DNA of 64,000 bases from an uncultured Roseovarius sp. (GTDB lineage Bacteria > Pseudomonadota > Alphaproteobacteria > Rhodobacterales > Rhodobacteraceae). The stretch is from contig NZ_CAJXIP010000002.1 of assembly GCF_913054395.1 (NCBI RefSeq), positions 1-64,000 of the forward strand. The letters run 5' to 3'. The translations under genes were made by a program, and so were the position numbers. Within the stretch, counting starts at the first letter, position 1. Each line of letters starts with the position of its first letter. Below, in pieces: positions 16,510 through 25,407 of the stretch. A model generated the notes under the pieces. It had not been told where the DNA came from, searched no databases, and was given only the letters and a program-made list of their open reading frames with translations.

Positions 16510-17478
16510 TCAGGCCGTCAGCGCACAGTGCAGGAACAGTTCCCGGTTGGCCGGATTTTCAAGCAATGTTTTCAGGCGGGCTTCGTAATGCCGCAAGGCC
16601 GTCTTTCGCATACGCCCAAGCCTGCCGTCACTGCGCGCGTCCAATGCCGCCATTTCCGCAATGATCTCTGGTGCCCGGTCACGCAGCGCCACGTCTGTTT
16701 CCAGATTGGACCGTTTCTGCCGCCGGTTCCAGAAATGCTCTCGCAGGTCCCGGTCAGGTTGGTGCGCACTTCCGCGCGTCGCCTTTATCAGGAAACTTGA
16801 TGCATCCCTGAGGACATAATGGTTGACCTGCGCCAGCTTCAACATTCCCGGATCCGTGGAACGGTGGTTCTTGATCGTAAAATCGCCATCGCCCAACCCC
16901 GAGCCATTGACCGTCCGTATCGGATCGGCGAGCCCATCCAGAGGGTGCGTTTTATGCACGCCGGGCCGCTGGAAAAGCTCGGTGCGATAGAGCGTTTTAT
17001 AGGCCTTCAACCCTTCGGCCATGTCCGTCACCCTGTCGCAGCGCAAAAACCTTTCCGTCACCAGCCGATCAGACAATGACGAATAGCCGCCCGCACCAAA
17101 CAGCCGCCAATTCACCAGAATTCGATCTGCACCCGGCACTGCCGCGATCAGATCCTGAACCCTGCCGTTTGCGCATTTGATGTTGAGAAACTCATCAAGA
17201 TCAATCGCCATTGCCCAGTCCGAGGCGCGATAGCTGTCCAGTTCGGCCGATCGGCTATAGGCCTGTATCTGATGGCGTCCCCGTCTGGCGGGATTGTCGA
17301 AATAGGAAATGACGCCCAGCCGGTCGAGTTCGGTCAATATATCCGCAGTGCCATCGGTACTGTCATTCTGATAGATTATGATCGGATCAAATCCGGCAAG
17401 GCGATGATAGGCGACCCATTCAAGCACGAAAGGCCCCTCATCTTTCGCGGTTGCAACAAGCGCAACTTTCAAGACCAT
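16510..17478 (-). CDS. GT2/GT92-like glycosyltransferase
   Basis: A 322-residue paralogue of 14416-15441. It opens VALVATAKDEGPFVLEWVAYHRLAGF, has IIYQNDSTDGTADI and the intact donor motif AMAIDLDEFLNI (about 93-104), then KTLYRT and HYVLRD blocks. Its stop is two bases from the sulfotransferase stop on the other strand. GGGAG lies just before the ATG. The acceptor is unknown. Two related catalytic domains with intact DxD, next to one degenerate copy, suggest duplication within the island. Confidence 0.84.
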   Translation of the reverse strand: MVLKVALVATAKDEGPFVLEWVAYHRLAGFDPIIIYQNDSTDGTADILTELDRLGVISYFDNPARRGRHQIQAYSRSAELDSYRASDWAMAIDLDEFLNIKCANGRVQDLIAAVPGADRILVNWRLFGAGGYSSLSDRLVTERFLRCDRVTDMAEGLKAYKTLYRTELFQRPGVHKTHPLDGLADPIRTVNGSGLGDGDFTIKNHRSTDPGMLKLAQVNHYVLRDASSFLIKATRGSAHQPDRDLREHFWNRRQKRSNLETDVALRDRAPEIIAEMAALDARSDGRLGRMRKTALRHYEARLKTLLENPANRELFLHCALTA

Positions 17479-17589
17479 ATCTCCCGGATTGGATTGATCA
17501 CCTGCAAAGCGTAGAATACCGACCGGAATAAGGAAAGCGGCGATGCGACTGCCCCTCCGGCGCCTTGCGGGCCGTCATACACCCTGATC

Positions 17590-18432
17590 CTAAGCCCCGC
17601 TCGCCAATGGTGGCACCGGCGCCGCTTCGGGGTTGATGCCATGCTTTTCCAGGAGGCTGTGAACATAGCTTCCCTCTTCCGGCCTGCCGCCAAGGCCGGC
17701 GAGGAATTGCTTGATCCGACGCCCGTAAAAATGGACCGAATAGGTATCGGGCTTGATAAAGCCTTCGATGCGTTCGCGTTTCGATGTAAAACACATTTTC
17801 CGGCGATGCTTGAAGGGCACCGGGTAAAGCCCCTGAACAGGAAGCGCGTATTTCGCCTCGCCGGTCTTTTGCAGGTAATGCGTGATGGCATGCGGCCCCC
17901 AGATTCCCCAGGCCAATTCGCTGACATGCACCGGGGTGCCAGCTTCGGCACTCGCCTCAAGCTGCGCACGCTCGCGCCCCTGATACCATTCGGGAATGGC
18001 ATACTCGTCCCTGGTCATTTCCAGCAGTTGATCAAGCGCTTCGCTATCTGCTGGCAAGCCAAGCACGCCCCCGTTGATATGCTGCGCGGATTCCCAGGCA
18101 AAGAAATGCCCGGTCTCGGTTTTGAACGGCCGCAGGCAATAGGCATCCGTATCCGCCCAGATCACGCGATCGCCTTTCTTCAGAAGATGATAGCGGAACA
18201 CATCCGAAAACAATGCCGGGCTTCCGGTGCGGCCATGGGTCAGAAAGCTCTTGGCATTCAGCACCTCGTTGCCATCGGCCAATTCGATCCCGTCAGGAAC
18301 ATTGTCGACCGGCCCGTAATGATAAAGCCTAACCGAATGACCGGCGTCGCGAAAAGACACCGCGCAAAGCTGTTCCATGTACGAAAGCGGGCCTTCAACC
18401 CAAAGCATCGCGATTTCGATTTCTTTACCCAC
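17590..18432 (-). CDS. GT32-like (DXD, Gly_transf_sug) glycosyltransferase
   Basis: The protein of about 280 residues begins EIEIAMLWVEGPLSYMEQLC. It has SDVFRYHLLKKGDRVIWADTDAYCLRPF, where the AD-T-D segment is the DXD motif of GT32/Lgt5-like transferases, and INGGVLGLPADS downstream. GTG 18432 is proposed because AGGGGC lies at a workable distance. The frame stays open to an ATG at 18486, which has no ribosome site and follows an AT-rich tract with a TATACT box. It ends about 110 bases upstream of the GT92-like gene at 17478 and may share its transcript. Confidence 0.78.
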   Translation of the reverse strand: MGKEIEIAMLWVEGPLSYMEQLCAVSFRDAGHSVRLYHYGPVDNVPDGIELADGNEVLNAKSFLTHGRTGSPALFSDVFRYHLLKKGDRVIWADTDAYCLRPFKTETGHFFAWESAQHINGGVLGLPADSEALDQLLEMTRDEYAIPEWYQGRERAQLEASAEAGTPVHVSELAWGIWGPHAITHYLQKTGEAKYALPVQGLYPVPFKHRRKMCFTSKRERIEGFIKPDTYSVHFYGRRIKQFLAGLGGRPEEGSYVHSLLEKHGINPEAAPVPPLASGA

Positions 18433-18656
18433 GCCGTCTGCCCCTGAAAGTTTCCATACCCCGCCACAGCGCGCTAACTGCATCATAAGTATAAAAAATT
18501 TTTAACTTAATTCCGATCCGCGAACAAGACGCATGAGAGGGCCGAAGCACGGTCACATCATCGCTGTGAAAAGAACGAAATTCTCTACCTGAAAAGCACG
18601 TCACCCTCTTTACAGGAAACCGGCGCGCAGGGGTGGTGGCGCGCCGGTGGCAGGGC

Positions 18657-19841
18657 CTAGATGCCCGCGTCGATGATTGCTTTCGCCAGAACCGGTACGG
18701 TTTGACTGTTGAGTCCGGCAATATTCATCCGGCTGTCGCCAATCATGTAAATGCCGTGATCCTTGCGCAGGGTTTCCACCTGATCGGGCGTCGCGCCAAG
18801 CCGCGAGAACATGCCGCGATGTTGGGCCAGAAACCCGAACCGGTCGGACCCGGACAAACGGCGCAACTCGCCTGCAAGTTCTTCACGCAGGCGCAGCATG
18901 CCTAGGCGGACCTCTTCAAGCTCTGCCTGCCAGTCGGCGCGCAGTGCATCATCGCCCAGCACCATGGTCACAAGCCGCGCGCCATGATCGGGCGGGAACG
19001 AATAGTTCTGCCGGTTGAGATAGGCCAGATTGCCCTGCGCCACCTTTTGCAAACCCCGGTCCTGCGCCACGGCCATCAGGATGCCGGTGCGTTCGCGGTA
19101 AATGCCGAAATTCTTTGAGCAACTTGCCGCGATCAACACCTCGGGACAGCTTTTAACCACAAGCCGGGTTGCCTTGGCGTCTTCCTCAAGCCCGTCGCCA
19201 AAGCCCTGATAGGCGATGTCGATCATCGGAATCGCGCCCTTGCGGTTCATCAGGTCGATCACCTCCTGCCACTGGCGCAGGTTCAGGTTGGCGCCGGTCG
19301 GGTTGTGGCAGCAGCCATGCAACAGCACCACATCACCCGCGCGCAGCTGATCAAGGTCGGCCATCATGCCGTCGAAATCAACGCCGACGGTTTCGGCGTC
19401 AAAATAGCGATACATCACGGTTTCAACGCCAAGATAGGCCAGAATGCTAAGATGGTTGGGCCATGTCGGATCAGACACGAAGACCCGCGCATCGGGGTTG
19501 GCCATGCGCACAAGGTCAAACGCCTGACGCACCGCGCCGGTGCCGCCGGGGGTGGCAACCGCTGCCACCTGATCGCGGGTAACCGCATCGCCAAGCACCA
19601 GATTTATCATCACGTCAGAGAACCCCGGATCACCGGCAAGCCCGGTATAGGCCTTGGTCTCTTCCTGCCCCCACCACTTTTGTTCGGCGGCCTTGACGGC
19701 GCGCATGATCGGGGTCTTGCCCGCTGCATCCTTGTAAACGCCGACGCCAAGGTCGATCTTGGTGTCGCGCGGATCTTCGCGGAAGGCCTGGGCAAGGGCC
19801 AGAATTTTATCTGCGGGCTTTTCTTTAAGGTTGCTGAACAT
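18657..19841 (-). CDS. aromatic/aspartate aminotransferase (class I, PLP)
   Basis: This 394-residue protein matches the TyrB/AspC type: FSNLKEKPADKILAL at the N-terminus, LGVGVYKDAAGKTPI, ATPGGTGAVRQA, HGCCHNPTGANL and the PLP lysine in SCSKNFGIYRERTG (about 240). It transfers amino groups between aromatic amino acids or aspartate and 2-oxoglutarate in the cytoplasm. ATG 19841 overlaps the upstream sulfurtransferase stop as TGATG, so the two genes are coupled. Length equals the family norm. Aspartate versus aromatic preference cannot be decided here. Confidence 0.92.
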   Translation of the reverse strand: MFSNLKEKPADKILALAQAFREDPRDTKIDLGVGVYKDAAGKTPIMRAVKAAEQKWWGQEETKAYTGLAGDPGFSDVMINLVLGDAVTRDQVAAVATPGGTGAVRQAFDLVRMANPDARVFVSDPTWPNHLSILAYLGVETVMYRYFDAETVGVDFDGMMADLDQLRAGDVVLLHGCCHNPTGANLNLRQWQEVIDLMNRKGAIPMIDIAYQGFGDGLEEDAKATRLVVKSCPEVLIAASCSKNFGIYRERTGILMAVAQDRGLQKVAQGNLAYLNRQNYSFPPDHGARLVTMVLGDDALRADWQAELEEVRLGMLRLREELAGELRRLSGSDRFGFLAQHRGMFSRLGATPDQVETLRKDHGIYMIGDSRMNIAGLNSQTVPVLAKAIIDAGI

Positions 19842-20698
19842 CAGGCTTCTCCTGTGGCGACAGGCAGGGTCGGGAAGGCGCCCCATTCTGTCCATGATCC
19901 GTCATAAACTGCGTGGTCGCGCTTGCCGATCCGCTCCAGAGCCAGGCTGATGATCGCCGCCGTCACACCGGTGCCGCAGGTGGTGATCACCGGTTTGCTC
20001 ATGTCGACACCGGCGGCTTTGAACACCGCGCGCTGTTCGTCGGGGTCCTTCATGGTCATGTCGTCATTCAACAGATCGGTATAGGGTACGTTCTTGGAGC
20101 CAGGAATGTGGCCGCCGCGCAGGCCGGGACGCGGTTCAGGCGCCTCACCACGAAAGCGGGCCGCGGATCGGGCATCGAGAATTTCGTAATCGCCAAGCTT
20201 GGAGGCCGCCGAAACCTGTGTCACATCCTTGACCATCTGGTTCTGGCGGCGCACCGTCATGTGCCGGTCGCGGATCATCGGCGGCAGATCTTCGATCTCG
20301 CGGCCCTCGGCCTGCCACTTGGGGAAACCGCCATCGAGAACGGCGATGTTCTCCTGCCCCATCAGGCGAAACAGCCACCAGACGCGGGCGGCGGAAAACA
20401 GGCCCTTGGCGTCATAAACCACCACCTGATGACCGTCGCCAACGCCCATGGCGCGCAGCTTGGACATGAATTTTTCAACCGGGGGCGCCATATGCGGCAA
20501 CTCGGAGCGGCTATCGCTGATGTCATCAATATCGAAAAAGCGCGCGCCGGGGATATGCGCGGCGTCATATTCGGCCTTTGCATCACGCCCTTCGGCAGCC
20601 ATGAACATCGTGCCATCCAGAACCCGCAAATCCGGGTCTTTCAGGTGGCTGGCAAGCCAGTCGGTTGAAACGACGGTTTTAGGATCATCATGTGCCAT
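19841..20698 (-). CDS. sseA: 3-mercaptopyruvate sulfurtransferase (two-domain rhodanese)
   Basis: The 285 residues form two rhodanese domains. The first is inactive, with no catalytic Cys at the equivalent site. The second carries the active-site loop CGTGVTA (about residue 240), the CG(S/T)GVT type that separates mercaptopyruvate sulfurtransferase from thiosulfate-specific rhodanese. The C-terminal DGSWTEWG is also characteristic. It moves sulfur from 3-mercaptopyruvate to thiophiles. Its coupling to an aminotransferase, which can make 3-mercaptopyruvate from cysteine, is consistent with a cysteine catabolic pair, as seen in many Rhodobacteraceae. Confidence 0.93.
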   Translation of the reverse strand: MAHDDPKTVVSTDWLASHLKDPDLRVLDGTMFMAAEGRDAKAEYDAAHIPGARFFDIDDISDSRSELPHMAPPVEKFMSKLRAMGVGDGHQVVVYDAKGLFSAARVWWLFRLMGQENIAVLDGGFPKWQAEGREIEDLPPMIRDRHMTVRRQNQMVKDVTQVSAASKLGDYEILDARSAARFRGEAPEPRPGLRGGHIPGSKNVPYTDLLNDDMTMKDPDEQRAVFKAAGVDMSKPVITTCGTGVTAAIISLALERIGKRDHAVYDGSWTEWGAFPTLPVATGEA

Positions 20699-20787
20699 GG
20701 GGGCCCCCGTTTAAGACCTGACTTGAGTACAGTCTGAGGGGGAAAAGGGCAAGACCGGGCACCGCCTGTGCACCCCCGCCACACCGG

Positions 20788-21069
20788 TTATTTCAGCACC
20801 ATTTTCTTGATCTGGCCGATGACGATCATCAATACGCCGCCGCCAAGCCCGCCCGAGACGACCTGAGCAATGATTGCCCCCAAATCACCGCCACCCGTAC
20901 CGACCGACAGCCCGCCCACACCGAGCATCATCAGGACATGCCCGCCAAGACCTCCGCCCGCGATCCCGACCAGCGAATTGCCCAGAAACCCAAGGCTTGC
21001 GGCCTTCATGACACCACCGGCAACATTGCCGCCGACCGCGCCCGCAATCAAACTCAGCAATAGTTCCAT
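20788..21069 (-). CDS. small Gly-rich membrane protein
   Basis: This 93-residue, strongly hydrophobic protein has about 23 glycines, two or three membrane-like segments (about 1-20, 28-52, 58-84) and a basic end (QIKKMVLK). Gly-Gly runs recur (GGVMKAA, GGGLGGHV, GGLGGGVL), reminiscent of GlsB/YeaQ-like small membrane proteins, but I cannot assign a family securely. It lies 27 bases downstream of smpB on the same strand, so it is probably expressed with it. Function unknown. Confidence 0.7.
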   Translation of the reverse strand: MELLLSLIAGAVGGNVAGGVMKAASLGFLGNSLVGIAGGGLGGHVLMMLGVGGLSVGTGGGDLGAIIAQVVSGGLGGGVLMIVIGQIKKMVLK

Positions 21070-21096
21070 CGTTCGCTTCCTCGGGAAAACCGGGCC

Positions 21097-21573
21097 TTAC
21101 TCGCCGTGGCGCAACAGCCGCTGTTTCTGACGGCTCCAGTCGCGCTTGGCCTCGGTGGCGCGCTTGTCGTGGTTTTTCTTGCCCTTGGCGATGCCGATCT
21201 TCATTTTGACCAGCCCGCGATGGTTGAAATACATCACCAGCGGCACAAGCGTCATGCCCTTGCGCTGAGTCTCGTTCCAAAGCCGCGCCAGTTCCTTGCG
21301 CGACACCAGGAGCTTGCGGCGACGCTTTTCCTCGTGACCAAAGGTCTTGGCCTGAAGATAGGGCGCGATATAGGAATTCACCAGCCACAGCTCGCCATCT
21401 TCGACGATGGCATAGCTTTCGGCGATATTGCCGCCGTTCTGACGCAGGGATTTGACCTCGGACCCCTCAAGGATGATGCCGCATTCTATGTCATTCTCGA
21501 TGGCATAGTCATACCGCGCCCGCCGATTCTCGGCGATCACCTTGTAGTTCGGATTTTCCTTTACCTTGGCCAT
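21097..21573 (-). CDS. smpB: SsrA-binding protein SmpB
   Basis: This 158-residue protein carries the whole SmpB pattern: [31 protein letters not shown], an NIAESYA block, the [13 protein letters not shown] segment and the C-terminal tail [21 protein letters not shown], which enters the mRNA channel. With tmRNA it rescues stalled ribosomes. No tmRNA gene is visible in the window. Length and order are normal. Confidence 0.97.
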   Translation of the reverse strand: MAKVKENPNYKVIAENRRARYDYAIENDIECGIILEGSEVKSLRQNGGNIAESYAIVEDGELWLVNSYIAPYLQAKTFGHEEKRRRKLLVSRKELARLWNETQRKGMTLVPLVMYFNHRGLVKMKIGIAKGKKNHDKRATEAKRDWSRQKQRLLRHGE

Positions 21574-21656
21574 TTCGCTGTCCTACCGATGCCTGCGCCG
21601 ACTGTCCAGCGATGCGCGTCGGCTGGCGCGCGGCTCTGTGACTTGGTGGTATGTGG

Positions 21657-22313
21657 TTATTCTGCGGCGCTGCGCAAGCTCGACATCAAAAGATGGAACT
21701 TTTCGCCCTGAATCGCCACGTGCCCGCGCAATGCCTCTGCGGCGCGGTCCGCGTCGCCCGCGCGCAGCGCCTCGACGATCGCCTTGTGTTCGGACATGGA
21801 TTGCGACATCCGCCCGCGCAGCCGCAATTGCAACCGGCGAAACGGCTTGAGCCGCCGATGCAGGCGCAATGCCTCGTGTTCGAGAAATCCGTTTCCCGCC
21901 TGATGGTAGATGACGTGGTGAAACCGCTCATTCTCACGGTAATAGGCATCGGCATCACCATCCGCGACGGCCGCACAGCATGACGCGTTGGCCATATCGA
22001 GTTCCTCAAGCGCAGCCTCGGAGATTCGCAGCGCCGCCAGACGCCCGCAGACGCCCTCGATCTCGGCCATGGTTTCGAACATTTCCATCAACTCGACCGG
22101 CCCCGGCTGGCGGACAAACACGCCGCGGCGCGGGATCTGTTCGGCAAGCCCAGAGGCGACAAGTCGCTGCAAGGCCTCGCGAATCGGGGTGCGGGAAACC
22201 TCGAACTGACGCGCAAGGCGCAGCTCGTCAAGACGATCGCCATCGTGGAAATCGCCAGTAAAAACCAGCTCTTCCAGCGCATCCGCGATAATATCTGCCC
22301 GACGAAGTTCCAT
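21657..22313 (-). CDS. matR: GntR/FCD-family transcriptional regulator of malonate use (MatR-like)
   Basis: This 218-residue protein has an N-terminal winged helix (RLARQFEVSRTPIREALQRL, about 27-46, and RRGVFVRQP) followed by an all-helical FCD ligand domain with Asp/His metal residues. It is divergent from the malonate TRAP/matAB operon with a perfect TTGTATACAA palindrome between them. In rhizobia a GntR protein, MatR, controls matABC through a TCTTGTA/TACACGA site, which this palindrome resembles. Malonate as ligand is therefore inferred from context and operator. Confidence 0.82.
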   Translation of the reverse strand: MELRRADIIADALEELVFTGDFHDGDRLDELRLARQFEVSRTPIREALQRLVASGLAEQIPRRGVFVRQPGPVELMEMFETMAEIEGVCGRLAALRISEAALEELDMANASCCAAVADGDADAYYRENERFHHVIYHQAGNGFLEHEALRLHRRLKPFRRLQLRLRGRMSQSMSEHKAIVEALRAGDADRAAEALRGHVAIQGEKFHLLMSSLRSAAE

Positions 22314-22359
22314 TGGAAAAACCTAGCGCCCGCTTGATTTGTGCGCAAGGTAGAAATTC

Positions 22360-22369
22360 TTGTATACAA
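22360..22369. promoter_or_regulatory. palindromic operator for the GntR regulator
   Basis: TTGTATACAA is a perfect 10-bp palindrome, in the wider context TTCTTGTATACAAAA. It lies 46 bases before matR and 83 bases before the TRAP gene. It overlaps TATACA, which with TTGTGC (22339-22344) would make a plus-strand promoter of 18-bp spacing. Repression by occlusion of RNA polymerase is thus plausible. The sequence is seen; the regulator pairing is inference from family knowledge. Confidence 0.65.
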
Positions 22370-22452
22370 AAAACTTGACTCTGAATTCAAAACCCAAAAG
22401 ACTGTCCAGCACGCGTTCGGGCCATCTTGTCCGGACAAAATGGGAGGAAGAC

Positions 22453-23439
22453 ATGAGAAAATCTACGTTCACGGCAGCCGTTACTGCCGGGATTATGCTG
22501 CTTGGCAGCGTCGCCAATGCCACCGACCTGCGCCTGTCGCACCAGTGGTCCAACAGCGATGTGCGCCACAAGGTTGCCCAGATCGTTGCCGATGAGGTCG
22601 CCGCAGCCGATGTTGATCTTGAAATCAAGATCTTCGGCTCGAAATCGCTGTTCAAACCGCGCGAGCAATACACACCCCTGAGCCGTGGCCAGCTTGACAT
22701 GACGGTTCTGCCGCTGAGCTATGCAGGCGGACAGCAGCCGTCTTACAACCTGACGCTGATGCCGGGCCTTGTGAAGAACCACGACCACGCCGCACGCCTG
22801 TCCAACAGCCCGTTCATGGAGGCTCTCGAGGCCAAAATGGCCGAGGATGACGTGATGGTTCTGGTGCATGGCTATCTGGCAGGCGGCTTTGCCGGCAAGG
22901 ATAAATGCATCACCAAGCCCGATGACATCCAGGGCCTGCAAACCCGCGCGGCGGGCAAGGCGTTCGAACAGATGCTGGCCGGTGCCGGTGCCTCGATCGC
23001 GTCGATGGCAAGCTCGGAAATCTATAACGCCATGCAAACGGGCGTTCTTGATGCGGCCAATACATCGTCCTCGTCCTTCGTATCTTACCGGATTTACGAA
23101 CAGGTCAAGTGTTATACTCCTGCGGGCGATGTTGCCCTGTGGTTCATGTATCAGCCGCTGCTGATGAACAAATCCACCTTCGAAGGCCTGACCGAAGCAC
23201 AGCAAGCCGCACTTTTGGCCGGTGCCGAAAAGGCCGAAGCCTTCTATCTTGAAGAAGCCAAAAAAGAAGATGCCAACTCGGTCGAAGTGTTCAAGGCCGC
23301 AGGCGTCGAAATCGCACAGATGAGCGAAGAGGATTTCGCAGCCTGGCGTGAAATCGCCAAGGGCACCTCTTACAAGGCCTTTGTCGAAAACGTGCCCGAC
23401 GGGCAGGCGCTTCTGGATATGGCACTCGCCGTCGAGTGA
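22453..23439 (+). CDS. TRAP transporter substrate-binding protein, malonate (DctP family)
   Basis: This 328-residue protein has a signal peptide (1-23, ending VANA before TDLRLSHQWS) and a DctP-fold body with GLQTRAAGKAFEQM and FVSYRIYEQVKCYTP. ATG 22453 follows GGGAGGAAG; longer in-frame starts lie upstream in the operator region and are rejected. It delivers substrate to the DctQM membrane complex. Downstream decarboxylase and CoA synthetase genes indicate malonate, as in the rhizobial matPQMAB arrangement. A 10-bp hairpin follows the gene. Confidence 0.93.
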   Translation: MRKSTFTAAVTAGIMLLGSVANATDLRLSHQWSNSDVRHKVAQIVADEVAAADVDLEIKIFGSKSLFKPREQYTPLSRGQLDMTVLPLSYAGGQQPSYNLTLMPGLVKNHDHAARLSNSPFMEALEAKMAEDDVMVLVHGYLAGGFAGKDKCITKPDDIQGLQTRAAGKAFEQMLAGAGASIASMASSEIYNAMQTGVLDAANTSSSSFVSYRIYEQVKCYTPAGDVALWFMYQPLLMNKSTFEGLTEAQQAALLAGAEKAEAFYLEEAKKEDANSVEVFKAAGVEIAQMSEEDFAAWREIAKGTSYKAFVENVPDGQALLDMALAVE

Positions 23440-23451
23440 TCTGACCTGATC

Positions 23452-23478
23452 GCAGGGCGCCCCGGTGCGGCGCCCTGC
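23452..23478 (+). other. intercistronic hairpin after the TRAP binding-protein gene
   Basis: GCAGGGCGCC and GGCGCCCTGC form a perfect 10-bp stem around a 7-base loop, with no U tract. It sits between the binding-protein gene and the small permease gene. Such hairpins commonly protect the upstream mRNA so that binding protein is made in excess; that role is inferred. Confidence 0.6.
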
Positions 23479-23509
23479 ACCCCCAAGACTTACCCCGAAA
23501 GGAGGGCCG

Positions 23510-24088
23510 ATGTCGGGCCAATCCATCTCCGGTGTGGCAAACACCGGCAACAGCCTCTTTCTGAAAGCCGTCGCGGCCATTTCAACCCTTGCCGGTTGGG
23601 TCTCGGCGGGGATGATCACGCTGGCCGTGCTCATTACCTGTCAGATGATCTTTATCCGCTTTATCCTCAACGGGTCGACGATATGGCAGACCGAAGCGGT
23701 GATTTACCTGATGATCGCCGCCACGCTGGTCGGCCTGCCCTATGTGCAGCGCCTGCGTGGTCACGTGAACGTCGATCTCATTCCGATCGCCCTTCCGATC
23801 CGTGCGCGCCGGGTCCTGGCAGTGGTCACGCTGGCGATTTCGGCGCTGATCATCGGCGTCATGCTCTGGTACGGATATGAATTCTGGCATGTCGCCTATT
23901 CGCGCGGCTGGAAATCCGACACCGTATGGAGTGTCGCGCTGTGGAAGCCGTACCTGGCCATCCCGGTCGGCCTTGGTCTTTTGCTGCTGCAACTGATCGC
24001 AGACCTTTATGCGGTGATCATCGGCGTCGATGCACCGTTTGGAATTGAACAAGAGGGCCTTGCCGCCCGCGCAGCAGGAGATCTCTGA
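23510..24088 (+). CDS. TRAP transporter small permease (DctQ family)
   Basis: This 192-residue protein has four membrane segments (about 25-50, 60-82, 100-122, 142-165). It has the family pattern WQTEAVIYLMIAATLVGLPYVQRLRGHVNVD, with the charged G-HV-VD turn of DctQ. ATG 23510 follows AAAGGAGG. It forms the membrane complex with the large permease that starts two bases downstream of its stop. Confidence 0.93.
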   Translation: MSGQSISGVANTGNSLFLKAVAAISTLAGWVSAGMITLAVLITCQMIFIRFILNGSTIWQTEAVIYLMIAATLVGLPYVQRLRGHVNVDLIPIALPIRARRVLAVVTLAISALIIGVMLWYGYEFWHVAYSRGWKSDTVWSVALWKPYLAIPVGLGLLLLQLIADLYAVIIGVDAPFGIEQEGLAARAAGDL

Positions 24089-24090
24089 TC

Positions 24091-25407
24091 ATGGATCCGC
24101 TCGTACTGGGGGGGCTTGTCGCCCTCATGACAATCTTCGTGCTGTTCTCTGGCGTATCGGTGGCCATCGGCCTCTTGATCGTCTCGGCCGGCTTTCTGAT
24201 CGCATTCGACGGGATGCGCTCGCTCGAACTGATGCCGGAAATCCTGTTCGGCAAACTTGACAACTTTGCCCTGCTGTCGATCCCGATGTTCATCATCATG
24301 GGTTCTTCCATTGCCTCTACGCGCGCGGGGGCCGATCTTTACGAGGCGCTCGAACGCTGGCTGACGCGGGTGCCCGGTGGCCTTGTGATCTCGAACCTCG
24401 GGGCCTGTGCGCTGTTCGCGGCAATGTCGGGTTCTTCGCCCGCCACCTGTGCGGCGATTGGCAAGATGGGCATCCCGGAAATGCGCAAGCGCGGCTATCC
24501 CGATGGCGTTGCTGCGGGTTCCATCGCGGCGGGCGGTACGCTTGGCATCCTTATTCCGCCCTCGGTCACGATGATCGTTTACGGCATCGCCACCGAAACC
24601 TCGATCGGACGGTTGTTTCTGGCCGGCGTCATTCCGGGGCTGATGCTTGTCGGGCTGTTCATGGCCTGGTCGCTCTATTCGACATGGAAGTCCGGCAATA
24701 TCGCCCTTCTGGGCGGGCGCGGCTATTCCTGGGCCGAACGGTTTGAAATCCTGCCCCGCGTGCTGCCGTTCCTGGTGATCATCCTCGGCGTTCTCTACGC
24801 GCTTTACGGCGGTGTCGCGACCCCCTCCGAGACCGCCGCGATCGGTGCGCTTCTCTGCCTGTTGATGGCGGTCATCATCTATAAGATGTGGAGCCCCAAG
24901 GCGATCTGGGTCGTGCTGCGCGACAGCACCCGTGAAAGCGTGATGATCCTGTTCATCATCGCCGCGGCCGGTGTGTTTTCCTACATGCTGTCGAGCCTGT
25001 TCATCACCCAGTCGATTGCCGAATGGATCGGTACGCTGGATGTGAACCGCTGGGTTCTGATGGCAGCAATCAACCTGTTCCTTCTGGTCGCGGGCTTTTT
25101 CCTGCCGCCGGTCGCGGTGATCCTGATGGCGGCGCCGATCCTGTTGCCGATCATCCTGACAGCCGGCTTCGATCCGATCTGGTTCGCCGTGGTCCTGACG
25201 ATCAACATGGAAATCGGCCTTATCTCTCCGCCGGTTGGGCTTAACCTTTATGTGATCAACGGCATCGCACCCGATATCAAGCTCAAGACGATCCTGCTTG
25301 GCTCGCTGCCTTATGTGGCCTGCATGATCCTCGCGATCATCCTGCTCTGCCTGTTTCCGGGGCTGGCGACATGGCTACCTGATGTCGTGATGGGGGGTGC
25401 GGTATGA
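24091..25407 (+). CDS. TRAP transporter large permease (DctM family)
   Basis: This 438-residue polytopic protein has about 12 membrane segments. DctM landmarks include the FALLSIPMFIIMGS entrance, MSGSSPATCAAIGKMGIPEMRKRGY, AAGGTLGILIPPSVTMIVYG and the C-terminal PPVGLNLYVINGI. It imports substrate using a Na+ or proton gradient. Its last four bases overlap the start of the malonyl-CoA decarboxylase gene (ATGA), tying transport to catabolism. Confidence 0.95.
   Translation: MDPLVLGGLVALMTIFVLFSGVSVAIGLLIVSAGFLIAFDGMRSLELMPEILFGKLDNFALLSIPMFIIMGSSIASTRAGADLYEALERWLTRVPGGLVISNLGACALFAAMSGSSPATCAAIGKMGIPEMRKRGYPDGVAAGSIAAGGTLGILIPPSVTMIVYGIATETSIGRLFLAGVIPGLMLVGLFMAWSLYSTWKSGNIALLGGRGYSWAERFEILPRVLPFLVIILGVLYALYGGVATPSETAAIGALLCLLMAVIIYKMWSPKAIWVVLRDSTRESVMILFIIAAAGVFSYMLSSLFITQSIAEWIGTLDVNRWVLMAAINLFLLVAGFFLPPVAVILMAAPILLPIILTAGFDPIWFAVVLTINMEIGLISPPVGLNLYVINGIAPDIKLKTILLGSLPYVACMILAIILLCLFPGLATWLPDVVMGGAV

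Noticed and set aside
5493..18432. Horizontal transfer by a mobile element
   Set aside because: No integrase, transposase, tRNA or flanking direct repeat was found, so the island is not called a mobile element.
22334..22368. Promoter TTGATT with TATACA before the malonate operon
   Set aside because: The spacer would be 23 bases, too long; TTGTGC at 22339 with an 18-base spacer is the better -35.
22387..23634. Minus-strand frame of 415 codons over the TRAP binding-protein gene
   Set aside because: Antisense to dctP with unnatural composition; the plus-strand protein has a signal peptide and family motifs.
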